The notes: generated by a model not told the origin, from the letters alone. Positions 12,623 to 24,777 are shown, counted from the first letter of the stretch. The stretch: 64,000 nucleotides of DNA from Isoetes taiwanensis (GCA_021234155.1 JAJEKV010000002.1:7023046-7087045); one strand, 5' to 3'. Numbers and translations are program-made.

Positions 12623-13080
12623 GGGCAATCCAAAAAGAAAGAGAAACTTCAATCTCATGATCCCAACAAGCCCAAAAAGCCACTTTCATCCTACATGATG
12701 TTCAGGTAAATGTTATTTCCTATAAAGAGTGCTTAGTCTATTCTGACTCACTTTCTGCCTTTGAAAATACTCAGTCTATTCTGATCGTTGTCCTCCTTTC
12801 ATAATAGTCAAGAGTATAGAAGTATTGTCCGTAACGAAATGCCAAAAGCATCCTTCTCAGAGATTACTAATCTACTATCTGCAAGATGGAAGGTAATTCT
12901 TTTGTTCATTTTAGAGTTTAATAATACATCTGAGCCCAAAATATACAGGTCTTGAATGATGCTGAAAGGAAAGTTTGGTCAGACAAGGCAGCAGTGGCAA
13001 TGGAAAAATATAAAATGGAAATGGAAGCCTACAAGAAAACACATGCAATGAGCCATGTACAAAGTTCTTCAGCAAGCTAG
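12623..13080 (+). CDS. HMG-box protein, last three exons
   Basis: Three exons with consensus junctions encode a complete HMG box. They are 12623-12705 (acceptor CCCTTAACAG, donor GTAAAT), 12808-12892 (acceptor TAATAG, donor GTAATT) and 12949-13080 (acceptor ATACAG, stop TAG at 13078-13080). Phases agree across the 102-bp and 56-bp introns. The protein has a basic leader (KKKEK) and then the hallmark start DPNKPKKPLSSYMMF. Helix 2 follows (FSEITNLLSARWK), then LNDAERKVWSDKA and KYKMEMEAYKK, and a short Ser-rich tail. HMG boxes of this kind bend DNA as small chromatin proteins. The exon(s) with the start codon were not found upstream; a TAA precedes the first exon in frame. The box itself is undamaged. 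Confidence 0.85.
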
Positions 13081-14178
13081 ATGCTCAATGACTTTCTCTG
13101 AGCAGTTCTGGAAGTGTGGTTGTGCATGATGTTGTCCTATTTGCTCTTTATTGCAAACAGCTTTGTCAATGGCTTTGATAGATTTTTTTTAATTATGATA
13201 ATGATATCATTGCCATTTGGCTTACCATCACCAATTCAATGTTGGGCGAGCTTAACCTTCTGCTAATTGACCATGAAAAAAGAAATTGACATCTTAGCAT
13301 GTTATGTTTCTAAGGAACTAAATGGAAGAGCTTGAGTTTTTACCTTACTCCACATGCAAACCTATTTTGATGACTCAATTTTATATCAATTTCATGTTTC
13401 TTCATATTTTCTTGTTTCATATGCTTTCTTCATATTTTTCATATATTACAAAAGCTGTCGAATCTAAACATTGGCTTCAGTTCAACTTGCTTATTCAAGG
13501 TTCATGGCTGAAGATAAGCTTGCTTTTTAGACGAGGGCAATCCATATATACAAGATAAATGTTCTTCTCCCCCCGCCTATAAGCCAACATGTATTATATC
13601 CGAATCGATTTAGTATTTAAGATTATTCAAGGGTGTGGATGCAAAAACTACTGGATAGAAACAACCCGCATTTTCCATGTGCACATTTTAGATGCTGTTT
13701 AATCAATCTGAGCTTCTAGGATGCACCTTTCCAGCAAAGTTTGCTTGTTTGCATACTTGTCTCATACCTTGGCGTTCGATTTTAGCACTTCAAATTATCT
13801 GTGTCTTGTGATGTGATGGGGTATTGATCGATTCTTACTATTTTTAGGAAGACCTATTTTATGTGGAGATTTCATGGGCTAAATGTACCCAATTTTTTCG
13901 AAGAAGAACTATATGCAATATCTCGATCCAAAAGCTTTTAATCCATGCATTCAATGGTAAAAAATATTCTATTTTCAATGTTCATGTGGGTTTGTGGCAT
14001 ATTCCATGTATATGTCAGTATATACTCAGAATATGTCAATAACTGCTTAAAACCCAATATTGGCTGTAAACTGGCGGTGGCTTCTGTTCCTGGACAACCA
14101 CTCTCAAAACCGGTTAACCGGAGAGGCTTATTTCCTCTTCTTCTTACTTGTAGTCATCTTAGGGCATAGTCCGACACA
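13081..14178. other. 3' flank of the HMG gene, nothing recognised
   Basis: AT-rich sequence with only short frames (for example 13322-13558 and 13945-14169). No motif, repeat boundary or RNA gene was recognised. Confidence 0.5.
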
Positions 14179-14470
14179 ATGGGTGTTCGGAGGAGGTGTC
14201 ATAGGTATCAATCTCATTGCCCGTTCTCTGCTGCCGCATCTTTATCTGACACAGCACGCATTTTAGAGGTAGTCCTTGCAGATCCTTGGGATAAACAATA
14301 CAACAAGGTAAGAAGCTTTTGTCATTTTTTCCTTTCAATCAATGCTTGTGTTAACGTAGGTAAGTGTTTTTATTTGTTGTCTCAGGCAAGTTTGGACATT
14401 CCACATTTTAAGCATCGGAGCACATGGAATCCTCCCCGGGTACCAACTAAATTATCTGCGTTAGGACGAG
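14179..14470 (+). other. two exon-like pieces in one frame, unknown gene
   Basis: A frame from ATG at 14179 reads to AACAAG|GTAAGA at 14307/14308, a strong donor. It resumes in the same frame after TCTCAG at 14385 and runs to CGAG|GTAGTA at 14470. The 78-bp candidate intron is pyrimidine-rich before its acceptor. The encoded segments include ILEVVLADPWDKQYNK and HRSTWNPPRVPTKLSALGRG. No family was recognised; it may belong to a gene disrupted by the neighbouring PPR pseudogene. Confidence 0.3.
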
Positions 14471-14653
14471 GTAGTACAGAAAATATATACATTTGCTATC
14501 TTTTTCTTTTTCTTGATAAGTAACCATTGGTGATGCAGCCTAGTCCGATTGACTAATGCAGCAAATACTTGTGGCGGGAACGTAACCGAGACCCATGGCT
14601 TGCTTTTCAACATATTAGGATGTTGTATAAAGTGGGATAACTTTGTGAAGCGC

Positions 14654-16717
14654 TACAGACACTAAATGCTACAGAGGAGCAATAGAAAGGCATTCTTAGA
14701 AAGTTTTATTTGTATCTTCCATTGTTGCATCAACATAAAGGCTCTCCAATGGGGTAAGTGGTTGCATGCCCATAGGTCTACACATAGATTTGGGGACATT
14801 TGCTTGGAATACAATACTCAGTTTTTATCTCAAATGTGAAAGAATCCAAGATGCTGTAAATGTGTTTGACGAAATGACTAGACCGAATGTATTCACTTGG
14901 ACGATGTTGATTACACAATATGTTCAACATGGAAGTGCTATGGAGGCTTTGAATTTGATTTACATAATGCAAGCAGAAGATGTGGAGCCAGATATAATCA
15001 CTTATCTCAGTGTCATAAATGCATGCGACAATATTTGATCCATTCCAAGATATTGAAGTCTGGATGGGAATCCGATGTACCCCTTGGCACTGCCCTTAAT
15101 GTGTATAGTAAATGTGGCGTATTGAGAAATGCTTGCATGCTGTTTGATATGGATGCAAGGAATGTCATTTCGTGGAGTGCAATGCTCATAGGACATTTTC
15201 TAAATGGAAATAATAAAGGTGTTCTTGAAGCCTTTGAGCACATGTGTCATGATGGAGTGAAACCAGACACTGTTGCTTATATTACACTTTTCAATACATG
15301 CGATGTCTTATCAAACCTAGGAGGAGGAAAGTTGCTACATGCACATGTTTTGAAATTTGATGGTCCGATGCATAGCACGGTTGCTGCGAACTCACTTATT
15401 CACATATATGTCAAGTGTTGATGCTTAGATAGTGCTCATGCCATGTTCATCAGTTTTCCTGCCAGTGATGTGTTATGGAATATAATGCTTGGAGGATACA
15501 CACAATATGGAAAAGGCATGGAGGCTTACCACTTTTTTCGTGGTATGCAATCTCAATATATTAAGCCAGATGAGGTAACTTTTGTGAACCTTTTCATTGG
15601 ATGCATTAACTCTCTGGGCCTAGAAGAAGGTAAATGGATCCATTTTAAAATACAGAATGCCAATTGTAATCTGAATGTCTTTATTGGTAGTACGCTCATT
15701 GACATGTGTACGAAGTTCTCAAGCTTAAATAATGTCCATGAAGCGTTTGATAGAATGCAACTGCGAAGCATTGTTTCATGGAATGCAATTATTGCTGGAT
15801 ATGCTTTACAGGAAAGTAAAAATACATTTTTGCTCCTTGCAGAGATGAAATTGGAAGGTATAGAACCAAATAATGTGACTTCTGCAAGAAGCCTATCTGC
15901 TTGTAATGATATGTCACAAGGGATCCAGATCCATGCTGGAATTCCAAAAGACAAATATGAGACAGATTTGGTCATAAGCAGTGGCCTTATTGACATGTAC
16001 ACAAGATGTGCCAGCATATGGAATGGGATACTTGCAACCTTAGCTTATCATGGGGATGCAAATGACATTTTTAAGATGTTTAGGCAGATGTATGATGATG
16101 GTGTAATATCCAATCAAGTTAGTTTTCTTTCTTTGCTGAGTGCATGTATTAAGATGGCTTCATTGGAAAAGGAAAAACAGATTCACATGCACATCTTGAG
16201 ATCTCAGTTTATGTTTGACTCTTCTGTTGGCAATAGCCTTATTGACATGTATGCTAACTCCGACATCATAGAAGATGCTCAACAGATTTTTGATAGGCTA
16301 CCTTCTCAAAATATTATCACTTGGAATGCAATAATTACATGGTATACACAGCATGGGCATGCAACAATGGTTTTGACGACTTGTAAGGAAATGAAAGGAT
16401 CTGGTACATGGCCAGACTCTACCAGCCTAACCTGTCTTTTATGCTCCTGAAGTTATGCAGGTCTCATTGATAAATGTTGTTTTTATTTGTGCTTGATGGG
16501 CCAAGAATTTGCAATCACCCCTATAGTGGAGCATTATGCATGTCTGGTTGATCTTTTTGGCCATGCAGGGTACATGCAAGAAGCACTAGAACTTGTATTA
16601 ACCTTGCCATATCAACCAAGTTTAGAAATATGGAGAATACATTGTGATATGGGACTGGCTGAGAAGGCCATACAAAAAGTCCGTCGGGCATTTTCTATGA
16701 GGGCAGCCGATGTTTAA
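14654..16717 (+). pseudogene. PLS-class pentatricopeptide repeat (PPR) protein with E motif, decayed
   Basis: Intronless plus-strand sequence encodes a run of PLS-type PPR motifs, for example NVFTWTMLITQYVQHG, VISWSAMLIGHFLNG, SIVSWNAIIAGYALQ, NIITWNAIITWYTQHG and the repeated IDMY and PDxVT signatures. It ends in an E-like segment (16520-16717). Such proteins bind organellar RNA, usually for C-to-U editing, in mitochondria or plastids. It cannot work. There is a frameshift near 14772, a small deletion and frameshift near 15030, in-frame TGA at 15419-15421 (where the motif expects Gly after KC), an internal deletion near 16012-16020, and TGA at 16448-16450. No DYW domain follows the stop at 16717. 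The last 560 codons lie in one frame, so decay is fairly recent. Confidence 0.9.
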
Positions 16718-17738
16718 CGTTCTTCCTAAGACCCAATATGTAACTTTAGCCATTGGAACATCCGATATAATTTGAACAGGTATGCCTGATAATGATGCTC
16801 TAGAAAGGTATTCCTTCTTTGTTGTTGACAACTTTATGCTTCCAACATTTTGTTCGATGAGTTTGATCCCATATTTTGCAGACGAAAATGTAAGGTAAGG
16901 AAATCTGATAAAATCAGAATGATGCAGAGAGCCCGAATGACATCTACCTTTAGAATCACATCTTTAGAAGTATATGAAGCACATCTTTTTGGGAAACATT
17001 CAAGCAACTACTCAGAGTTACTAGGTACTTCATAAAGTTAGAGGTACTTCTTCATAAAGTTCCCTGTTAGTGTACGTTCAAACACCTTCATAGATGATAC
17101 AAGACATGACGATGCCAAACAGACTAAATGTTCTCCATTAGGTTTGTCATTGATGCTACAAAACTGGTTTACATTGTTCTCTTCTCTGTTCAATTTGCTT
17201 AAACATTATGTAAGCCATGATTAATGCCCATGATTGTATTTCACATGTCCACGGATAATGCCCGACATCGTTAGACACAAGTTTTTAATACAAATTATTG
17301 AAGATGCCTTTCACATTAAAATTGTTGCTCAATATTAACGGAACCCCATGCTTTTAGATTTCATATCTAGAAGATGCAATACATTCACAACCATACTCTA
17401 TCTAGCAAATCCTTTCATAAATGTTGGGGAATATTAATAGGATTTCATATCTCCTTTCATAAATGTTAGAGAATATTAACAGAGTTTATCTAAGAATTTT
17501 CCTTATTTTCAAGTTTTCTATTAAGAAACTTAAATAGAAACAATTTACACAATTTTTTGTATTTGCAATCTCAATATTGAATTTGCTTATGTCTTAATTC
17601 ACCATACATTTTCCAATTTTAAAGCTCGATAAATTTGTACAAAACTTTTATTGAACTTAAGAAAACGAAAAATCTGCGGCCACATCCTCAGGGCACTGGA
17701 GGGCAACCCTTTGTGCGTAGCACCTTGTTTTATGATAT
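16718..17738. other. intergenic, small direct repeats
   Basis: No gene was recognised. The motif CCTTTCATAAATGTTRGRGAATATTAA (R is A or G) occurs twice, near 17411 and 17453. Confidence 0.5.
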
Positions 17739-17891
17739 CATGTTCAATAAGTTACATATACTCTTGAACTCTTTACCATATCAAGTATTCATGTTCAACA
17801 AGTTACATATGCTCTCAAATTCTTCACGATATCAAGTATTCATGTTCGACAAGTTCCATATGCTCTCGAATGTCTGCAATTCAAACATCCA
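17739..17891 (+). repeat. 51-bp tandem repeat, 3 copies, 3' flank of F-box pseudogene
   Basis: Units begin CATGTTCAAYAAGTTACATA at 17739, 17790 and 17841, each 51 bp. The same array lies beside the intact F-box gene (35918-36070) and the short F-box fragment (31995-32096), so it is the 3' untranslated or flanking part of that gene family. Because 51 is a multiple of 3 the array stays open in frame, which creates a false ORF. Confidence 0.9.
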
Positions 17892-19351
17892 TTACTTGTT
17901 ATGGTTTAATAGGTTATGAAGTGATGGCTTGAAGATGAACACAACAGTGTGTTTTGGATATTGTACACACTCAGCCACTAGACTCCACTTATTTTCTTCT
18001 ATGTCGAAGGCATCAAAATAATCACAAGTAAATGTCTCATTAGAATGACAAAAGTACAATCGTTTGCCATCCTTTACAATCATTTTGAGTTCCTGTCAAG
18101 CTTCTATAGATGCATAGGGTGGAGTGGTTATTGATCTTAGGAAAAATCCATTCGCATTTGCCTATATCAAACGTCCAGAATGCATGTTCTAGAACATTGT
18201 CTTCCATGATACCTGTAAGAAATTGTTAATCACAGTTTACTTTCACAAGAACTGAGGGAGATATGATTAACATTCCACTTCTCAGAATGAGATCCAAAAC
18301 AAATACATTACTTCATAAGCACACACCACTTAATGTCAATGATCTTCCTTATGCAAACTTCTCATTTATAATATGAACTTCAATCCACAAACCATTAGAG
18401 CAAGTTCAATATCTATAGCAATGTACCTCGAATATTTAAAAATGAAGTCATAGATATTAATCAAGGTCAATATATGGACCCTTTACCTTTAAAACTCCAA
18501 TGCGCTTCACTGAATAATAACCTGCCTCCTCTTCAATTCATCTTTGATTCGTTTATAGCTACCAGTCCGGCCGATTGGCCTAACCGATTGCTGGTACTCC
18601 TTGTCGGTCGAAATGCTTGTCTTCATAGCATTGGACCGAGTTGAATAAACTCGGTTCCCTCCCGAAAGTTCTGACTTGATTCAACTTTCTAACAATATCC
18701 CACAGGATATTTTATGCCTTCGGGACCAATATAATTTCAATGGTCTAAGATATAACCATTTGTATATTCAACCATTGGTATAATATATCCCATATGTTAT
18801 TAATGGTTAAATGTATCTAGTAGATAGGTCATATTCGATATCCAAGTCTTTATCACTGTTTACTGATTCTTCACCACAATATTCAACTGTCAATATGGAA
18901 TATATGCATGTCTGCATTATGAGCATGATTTTCAACCAGTCACCATCACAACTGTAACAACATTTTACTGTATCAGAGAGCTATCTGTCTGCTCTTATTC
19001 TGAGTGTGGTCTTAAACCAAATTTTACCATTTAGGTTCCCATATGTGGTATTAAACCAAATATCATCATTTACCATTTAGGTTCCCATATATGGCCTTAA
19101 GCCAAATTTACCATTTAGGCTTTCTATATGAAATTTGATATGAACACCTCTTTTTCTTTCAATACCAATAAGCAAAACACGTCCATTAAGTTCAAATAAA
19201 TGAGGTTGGAACTTGAGGTTGAACCTCTTTGGAGGTTGGGGTAGGAGAGTTGTCTCCCCAATGCTTATGTCATGTTTTAGAAAGGAATAGCTGGGAGGGC
19301 GATGTACAAGAAACATAACATTTTGAATGACGAGCAGATGAGAGCTAGAAG
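17892..19351 (-). pseudogene. F-box protein gene copy, 5'-truncated and split by a solo LTR
   Basis: The minus strand matches the C-terminal part of the intact F-box gene at 36071-37243, roughly residues 230-390, including NGRVLLIG, KDGKRLYFCHSN, FDAFDIEENKWSLVA and the final HNLLN. Similarity stops near 19351, so the F-box motif and the first half are missing. A 948-bp solo LTR interrupts the coding sequence at the position matching LLIG-IED of the intact copy. It is a dead duplicate of the gene 18 kb away. Confidence 0.88.
18214..19161 (-). mobile_element. solo LTR (948 bp) of an LTR retrotransposon
   Basis: The insert begins TGTAAGAAATTG and ends TTTTTCTTTCA, giving TG...CA termini. It is flanked by the identical 5-mers ATACC at 18209-18213 and 19162-19166. 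Removing it and one 5-mer restores collinearity with the intact F-box gene. That is the signature of recombination between two LTRs after an integration. It contains an internal tandem repeat of TTACCATTTAGGTTCCCATA (near 19026, 19071). The strand is inferred from the TTCTTACA end that it shares with the gag element at 20436. Confidence 0.88.
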
Positions 19352-19412
19352 ATCCTCTGTTTTATGCTCTGGAGCTAGAAGATCCTCTGTTTTATCCTCT
19401 GTTGATGTTTTA
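19340..19412 (+). repeat. short tandem repeat at F-box pseudogene edge
   Basis: GAGCTAGAAGATCCTCTGTT is repeated at about 19343 and 19371 with TATGCTCTG or TATCCTCTG spacers, exactly where similarity to the F-box gene ends. Related pieces (AAGATCTTCTGTTTTATGCT) recur near 19439. Confidence 0.75.
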
Positions 19413-20255
19413 ATAACAAGGGCTATGAAGGATGAGAGCAAGATCTTCTGTTTTATGCTCTGGAGCAGCAACTTCATGAATGTATCCCAGTTTATCTTCA
19501 GCCTTAAGAGCATATTTTTGTGCCTCTAGCAATGTTATAGGTTGTTTAGCCTTCACCTTATGAGAAATAGCTCATTTCAGCCCCTTCACATACCATTGGA
19601 TATCCATTTCATCACTTCTTGCAATCTTCTAATGAACCACGGCTTGGAGAATCGCAATATACCTCTGATTATACTCTCTAATTGATTCATCTTCCTTTTG
19701 TGTGAAATTGGTCCACCTTTCTATAGTCTTATCCTGACCATGGGCTTCTTGATAATTAGCAATGAATGCTTCCTTTAATTCCTGATATGTCATGGTATCT
19801 GGCTGGGTTTGTGCCTATTTCTCCACTGAATCTTGCAAAGAACTATGAAACCAAAGCAAATAATCACCAGCTGGTAACTTACATTGCTGGCAATACCTCT
19901 CAAACTTCACAATATGCTTCAAAGGATCCCGATCTACCAGATCATCAAACTTTGGAATCCCCATTGTCTAAAAACCCCACACCATCGGTGGTAATACAAC
20001 CATCTCTGCCTGTTGAAACTGAAACTTCAATTTGAAAAACGAAATTGGATTACCTTCTAGATCGATAAATGGAATCAGAACCTCCTGGATCTGAGAATTA
20101 GACCCCAGATCTGCTCCCAAATCTGAAAACAAAATTGAATCTTGATGCAATTTTGAGCCCAAAGATTGACTCACCGGTCCCCTTCTTGTTACGATGGAGC
20201 TTGATGGGATATCCTTCTTACTTCTCTTGGGCATAAAATTATGCTCCCCTTGCAC
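19413..20255 (-). pseudogene. LTR-retrotransposon gag polyprotein, decayed
   Basis: The minus strand encodes a plant retrotransposon gag. It has a leader with MPKRSKKD at about 20234. Then comes FDDLVDRDPLKHIVKFERYC, a DYLLWFHSSL segment, YQELKEAFIANYQEAHG, and WTNFTQKEDESIREYNQRY. This is the order of the Retrotrans_gag capsid fold. In-frame stops occur at 19968 (TAG), near 19820 (TAG before the AQTQP segment) and further downstream. No zinc knuckle, protease or polymerase follows; sequence beyond about 19413 merges with the F-box pseudogene. It is a 5' end fragment of a dead element. Confidence 0.8.
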
Positions 20256-20402
20256 AAATCAATTACGACAAAATCCCCTTCACATAAAGAAATTGCTCCT
20301 TGCTCAATGGTGTCGTTCTTTACCGACGATCACCAATATAAATGGTAACAACTCCTTTCTCAATGGAAATTCTTGCCAATCAATGGTATGTCGAGCACCG
20401 TG

Positions 20403-20651
20403 GTCACCAAATTATTAGAGCCTGAACTCTAACCTTGTAAGAAGGATGGAAAACCCAACAATCCAAGCTCAATCTATCAGATCAAGGCAATGCACAAGAT
20501 AAAGATTCATCATCTCCATAGCTAGATCAAGAAAAAATACTCTCTCCCAATACATCGTCTTTCTGTTCTTCCCTCTGCTCAGATAACACAGTGATGATCA
20601 TACCTCCATAATGCATACGTGCAAATATCCTGCACGCGTGCATGTGTGTAT
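20403..20651 (-). mobile_element. LTR edge and primer-site region of the gag element
   Basis: Reading the minus strand, an LTR-like end CTTCTTACA stops at 20436 (TG on the plus strand at 20436-20437). It is followed by AGGTTAGAGTTCAGGCTCTAAT, the position where a tRNA primer site is expected ahead of gag at 20255. The LTR body would run to higher coordinates and is cut by the next block at about 20652; its far end was not found. Confidence 0.45.
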
Positions 20652-20660
20652 ATCACTCCA

Positions 20661-20689
20661 TATAAAGCAGAGTTTCATTAAAGTTGGAA
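20661..20689 (+). repeat. left copy of 29-bp terminal inverted repeat
   Basis: Begins TATAAAGCAGAG and ends AAGTTGGAA. It is identical in reverse complement to 31859-31887. Confidence 0.75.
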
Positions 20690-21310
20690 ATTTCGTGATT
20701 CCATTTTCGCTCGAAATGAAATTGTTCGTTGTTTTTTCACACATTCAGCAATCAAATCTGCGCTATTTACTTAAAAATGCACGAGGATTAGCCTCGAAAA
20801 CCATCTATTTCACAATTTAAAATGGGGCGGAAATCGACAGCAAAACAACCTCGGTTGGGCGCCATTTGAATAAAAATTGTGGAAAAAAAATCAATAAAGT
20901 CAGCCAGATTTGAAGTGAATCATAAGGACAATACGGGAAAAAGGCAAACAAATAGCAGCTGTCACAGATCTTTGTTACAATATATTCATATTGCAAATGT
21001 GGCGGCTAAGCTATTTGTTTTACAAATAAAAGATATACAAAAGGGGCAAATACATTAAGATTGTATGTGTCATCGATTATTCAAAAGATTAATCAAGACA
21101 AGTAATCATCAATACCACGAGGTAAATCTTTATATACAAATTATGATATGCAAATCGGTTTTCATTGTTTCATCACCAAAAACACTGATCATCTCGCTTT
21201 ATCAATATCATCGGGTTAATCTTATTTGGTCAATCTGCTAATCTTGTGTCTTGTACCACTTTTTTTCCCCGGATCGTGGGTGGCCTCTCGCTGCAGACCG
21301 GCCTGCGACC

Positions 21311-21358
21311 CTCTCCTCCACCACCATGTGATGTCTCTCCTCCACCACCATGTGATGT
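21311..21358 (+). repeat. 24-bp perfect tandem repeat, 2 copies
   Basis: The unit CTCTCCTCCACCACCATGTG plus ATGT is repeated exactly at 21311 and 21335. It lies inside overlapping short frames of both strands without recognised function. Confidence 0.9.
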
Positions 21359-21463
21359 CTCCTCACTGGGTAGGCGCAGGCGGTCCGAGAACTTCGACGA
21401 GAGGCCATGTTTCTTTGGATCAAGCAAGGGATTAATGACGGTATCCAATTCTTCCAAGAATCC

Positions 21464-24160
21464 CTAGCATACATTGGATCTTTTTCCATCATGCTCATAG
21501 GCCACACTACTCCTTTTTAAATGCAATGATGCCCTAGCAAAAAAAAGCCCACCCGGAAAAAAGTCCAACAAAGTTACACGGAGGGCGAGCTTTATCGACA
21601 AGTATCTTTGTTGTAGCAGGACCAACTGCTTGAAACCAAGTATTCCCCTTCCATACCTTGCCAACAGTATTTGAACTCATTCCCCTGGGAGCTTGTTAGC
21701 CGATTCTCGCGGCTCTGCCAACTTGCATCTTTATGGGTCTTAGGAACTTGAGGGTGCTTTCCGGGATGTTCACCATAAAACCCGAAATCCGGTGTTCATC
21801 GGTACGTGCTTGGGCTGAGATCCGGTGGCTAGAACCACGGTTGTTGGCTCTTTTATGCCACCACCTGGTGCCCACCCACTTTCCTCTGGTACATGCCTAA
21901 AGTAAACTCTAGATCCGGATTCTAGTCTCTGTGGTATGAAGAGAAGAGACTCGTATGTTCGGCTAGCAAAACATATTACCCAAGATGTCTCAACATCCGT
22001 CATCTTAGAAGCAAACATCAAAGAATTTGGCGAGTGGCGGGATCCCAAATCGGAGTAATTTGCCTCGCATCAAATCATCTTTGGCGGGCAACACGATCCG
22101 ATCTGGACAATCCCACCACTAGAAACGCACTCCACAAAAATCTTTGAACTCGTCCTCGGCCTGGGGCTTTAGAATCTTACGGATGGATCTGCCTAATGAG
22201 AAGGGCACATTACCATGGGCGCCCTCTTTCGGTATTCCGCCCGAGACCCACTTATTATGCACCACACCCCGCGATAGGAGGGAAGAAGTCTGGAATCCGC
22301 CGGACACCTTTCTCAAGTCCTCAAACTTTCACGTACTTGATTCCAAGTTCATCATGGATGTAGTTGAGAATCTCCTTCTTCATGTAGGCAAGAATCCTCA
22401 AGTTACAGGCTCTCGTCTTGAAAAAATTATCACCCTTATGTCCGATGTGACCTTAACGTAAATGTCCCTCCGATGGCTTCACGGAGGATAGTTACGCAAT
22501 CTTAAGTAATCCAGGCCTCTCAAGCATCCGAGGTAGTTCTCGCTAAAATAGTCCTTATCCTTTGCCCAATTGATTGCTATTTGTTGGCCCTTGTTATCTT
22601 TCAGCTCCCCTTTTTCCATTTATTCCACATTTGGCTAAAAGAGAGTAAATGTCGTCTGCGGCATGAAAGCGAACTGTTGACATCCTTGGTATGCTTTCCC
22701 GAGAATCTTGTCAACCATTTCAAGGTATCTTTGAAAGGCAAACCAAATATGTTAGAGCTTGAATGCAAAAAGTGTGTCAAATGGCCGCTGTATGTTTTGA
22801 TGTCAAATAGGCTTGGCGCCATTTGGCATCAAAATGCCGGCGGCCATTTGACTCTCAAATGGCCAGCGGCAATGGCATTCATTTGGCTCATCTGATGGTA
22901 CATACCTTGTATTCACGCTTCTTGATTGGCCTTTTCCCCTCAGTCTTGGCTTTGCACTCGGTATTGCCCTACGCGAGGTGGTGTATCGACTGCGTAGGGT
23001 TCCTTAAACATCTTGTTCGCTCACGATGTCATTGACATCCACACCGGTGAAGAAGGTCCAAGTCACTCAATGCTCTAGAAAGAACTACGCACATTCTATA
23101 AGTGTAAATCTTTAAAGTTCTATTGCGGCATCTTCGTTCCCCAACCCGACACCGCGGTACGTGCGGTGAGAGCGTAATGGTTGCCATTGATAATGTAGAA
23201 CCTCATACCACCCAAAGATTGATTCTTGCGACGTGGTACTAGGCTGCCGTATCCGGATCAAAGGGCACCACATGCGCGTGAAGACCGGATGGGGATCTTG
23301 ACAAATGACTTGCGGTTTCCTAACATGTTCAAGATTTACAGCTCGTCTTTGTCATGTTAGGAGGTGCCTCTTCCATATATCGGATGGATATTTTTCTTAC
23401 ATATGTCACCTAGAGGAAACATGTGCCCTTTTTGCTGTATTTTTTTAGAGTTTCTTACTTGCCAACTCCTCCTCGGCATCACGGTCCATCTTCAACTCAG
23501 GGCACCTCAGACTTTCCATTTTCCTCTCGCTTTCGACCCTCATCTCCTTCTTTGTTTCCCTCCTCCTTTTACCGCGTGGAATGCTATGGTCGTCGATGCA
23601 CGCCCTTTACCTCTCCGTGTGGGAAGGATTTGAAATATCACTAATGGTTCTCTCTGAATCTGTTTTATCAGGGGACTTGATAGGAGAACCGATCCTGATA
23701 GGAGGAGACTTGGGAGCTGACTTGGGGAGGAGACACAGGATTTTCCTCGTCTTTCTTTTGATTCTCTTCCTCATGCTCTCATCCCTTCCATTTGGACTTC
23801 CTTTGGTTTGCCTTTTTTTCTTCCCTTGGCTTGGCTTGCCTAAGGTTTGGCAGCTTGGCGACTTTTCCTTGAAATCTCTCGTCGAAGCCATGTCTTTGTC
23901 CATTACAAAGGAGCATATTACAAGAGGTCTTGGCTCGACAATATGAGACACGAGTTCTTTGATCGTCCATAGCTGAAGCGAGGAGAATGCCAAATCCTCT
24001 AAGTAGCTTCGGCCGTGCCATTAATAGCGGCTGCCTCTCTGCTTTTCATATGAAGGCAGCGACCGGCCTTTTCTTTTGGCGGTATGCGGTCCTTGATCTT
24101 TGGATTCCATCATCTCGTGGATCGTAAAGCGCGATCCATGCGGTGAGATCAATCAATGCC
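21464..24160. other. left interior of the candidate element, decayed coding-like DNA
   Basis: Several short frames look protein-like but none is recognised. One is minus 21770-22048 (contains GSRVYFRHVPEESGWAPGGG). Another is minus 23607-23993, a Lys/Arg/Ser-rich segment of 128 codons (for example MRKRIKRKTRKI, then SPPIRIGSPIKSPDK), overlapped by minus 23779-24021 in another frame. The pattern fits frameshifted remnants of one or more element genes. Confidence 0.3.
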
Positions 24161-24183
24161 GCAATTAACGGGATCCTCCAGCA

Positions 24184-24777
24184 TTGCAACCAAGGAAGTC
24201 TAATCTTCCTCGCTTTTTCACCTCATTTGACAATGATGCCAAGCTGCGATCTGGCGTCTTGTTCACCACCACCGACTTTGTGAGGAGGCAAAGTTCTCTC
24301 CTCTTGTCCCCTTTGTGGGGTCGACCCCTTCCTCCAAGGGGAATTGCTCGACAATTTCCATGCACCATGGCCTTCCGCCCCATGACCACGGTCTTCTCCG
24401 TCACAACGTTTTGGGCCTTGGACAACGGTACGCACAAGAAACCAACAAATCAACATTCAAATCATGAAACCCAAACCCAACCCACTACGACATTTTTGCC
24501 ATTTGTGGAAATGGCGCCCATTGCCCGGTCATTTGTGGACCATTTGCATGGAAATAGCGGAACCATTTCTATTTCAATAGCCGACCGCCCAACAATCCGG
24601 AGTGTATGGCGTTCATTTCCATGCAAAATGGCATCAACTGCGCCATTTCGAGGCATTCGACCAACAATCGAGTGCAACCGAGTCGAGGAGTCGATAATAA
24701 GGCTGTACTTTCTAGATTGTTGGCAAGGCGAGGGGAGAGGCGACCGTTGGAGAAATGGCGATTGGTTTTTTGGATAG
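24184..24777 (+). other. 197-codon open frame of doubtful status
   Basis: This is the longest plus-strand frame in the left interior. Its product lacks recognisable domains, has an odd mixture of Arg, Thr and Ser, and crosses several copies of the CATTTC/AAATGG-type motif. The opposite strand also stays open in parts. Either strand may be the remnant. Function is unknown. Confidence 0.2.

Noticed and set aside
15553-16017. Minus-strand 154-codon ORF
   Set aside because: It lies antisense to the PPR pseudogene and has no motif; it is a shadow frame.
17635-17919. A 94-codon protein rich in FNKLHM repeats
   Set aside because: It is the translation of the 51-bp non-coding tandem repeat, open only because 51 is divisible by three; the same false ORF appears at 35763-36098.
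24184-24777. Confident protein-coding gene of 197 codons
   Set aside because: No domain, odd composition, and the opposite strand is equally open; kept at low confidence only.
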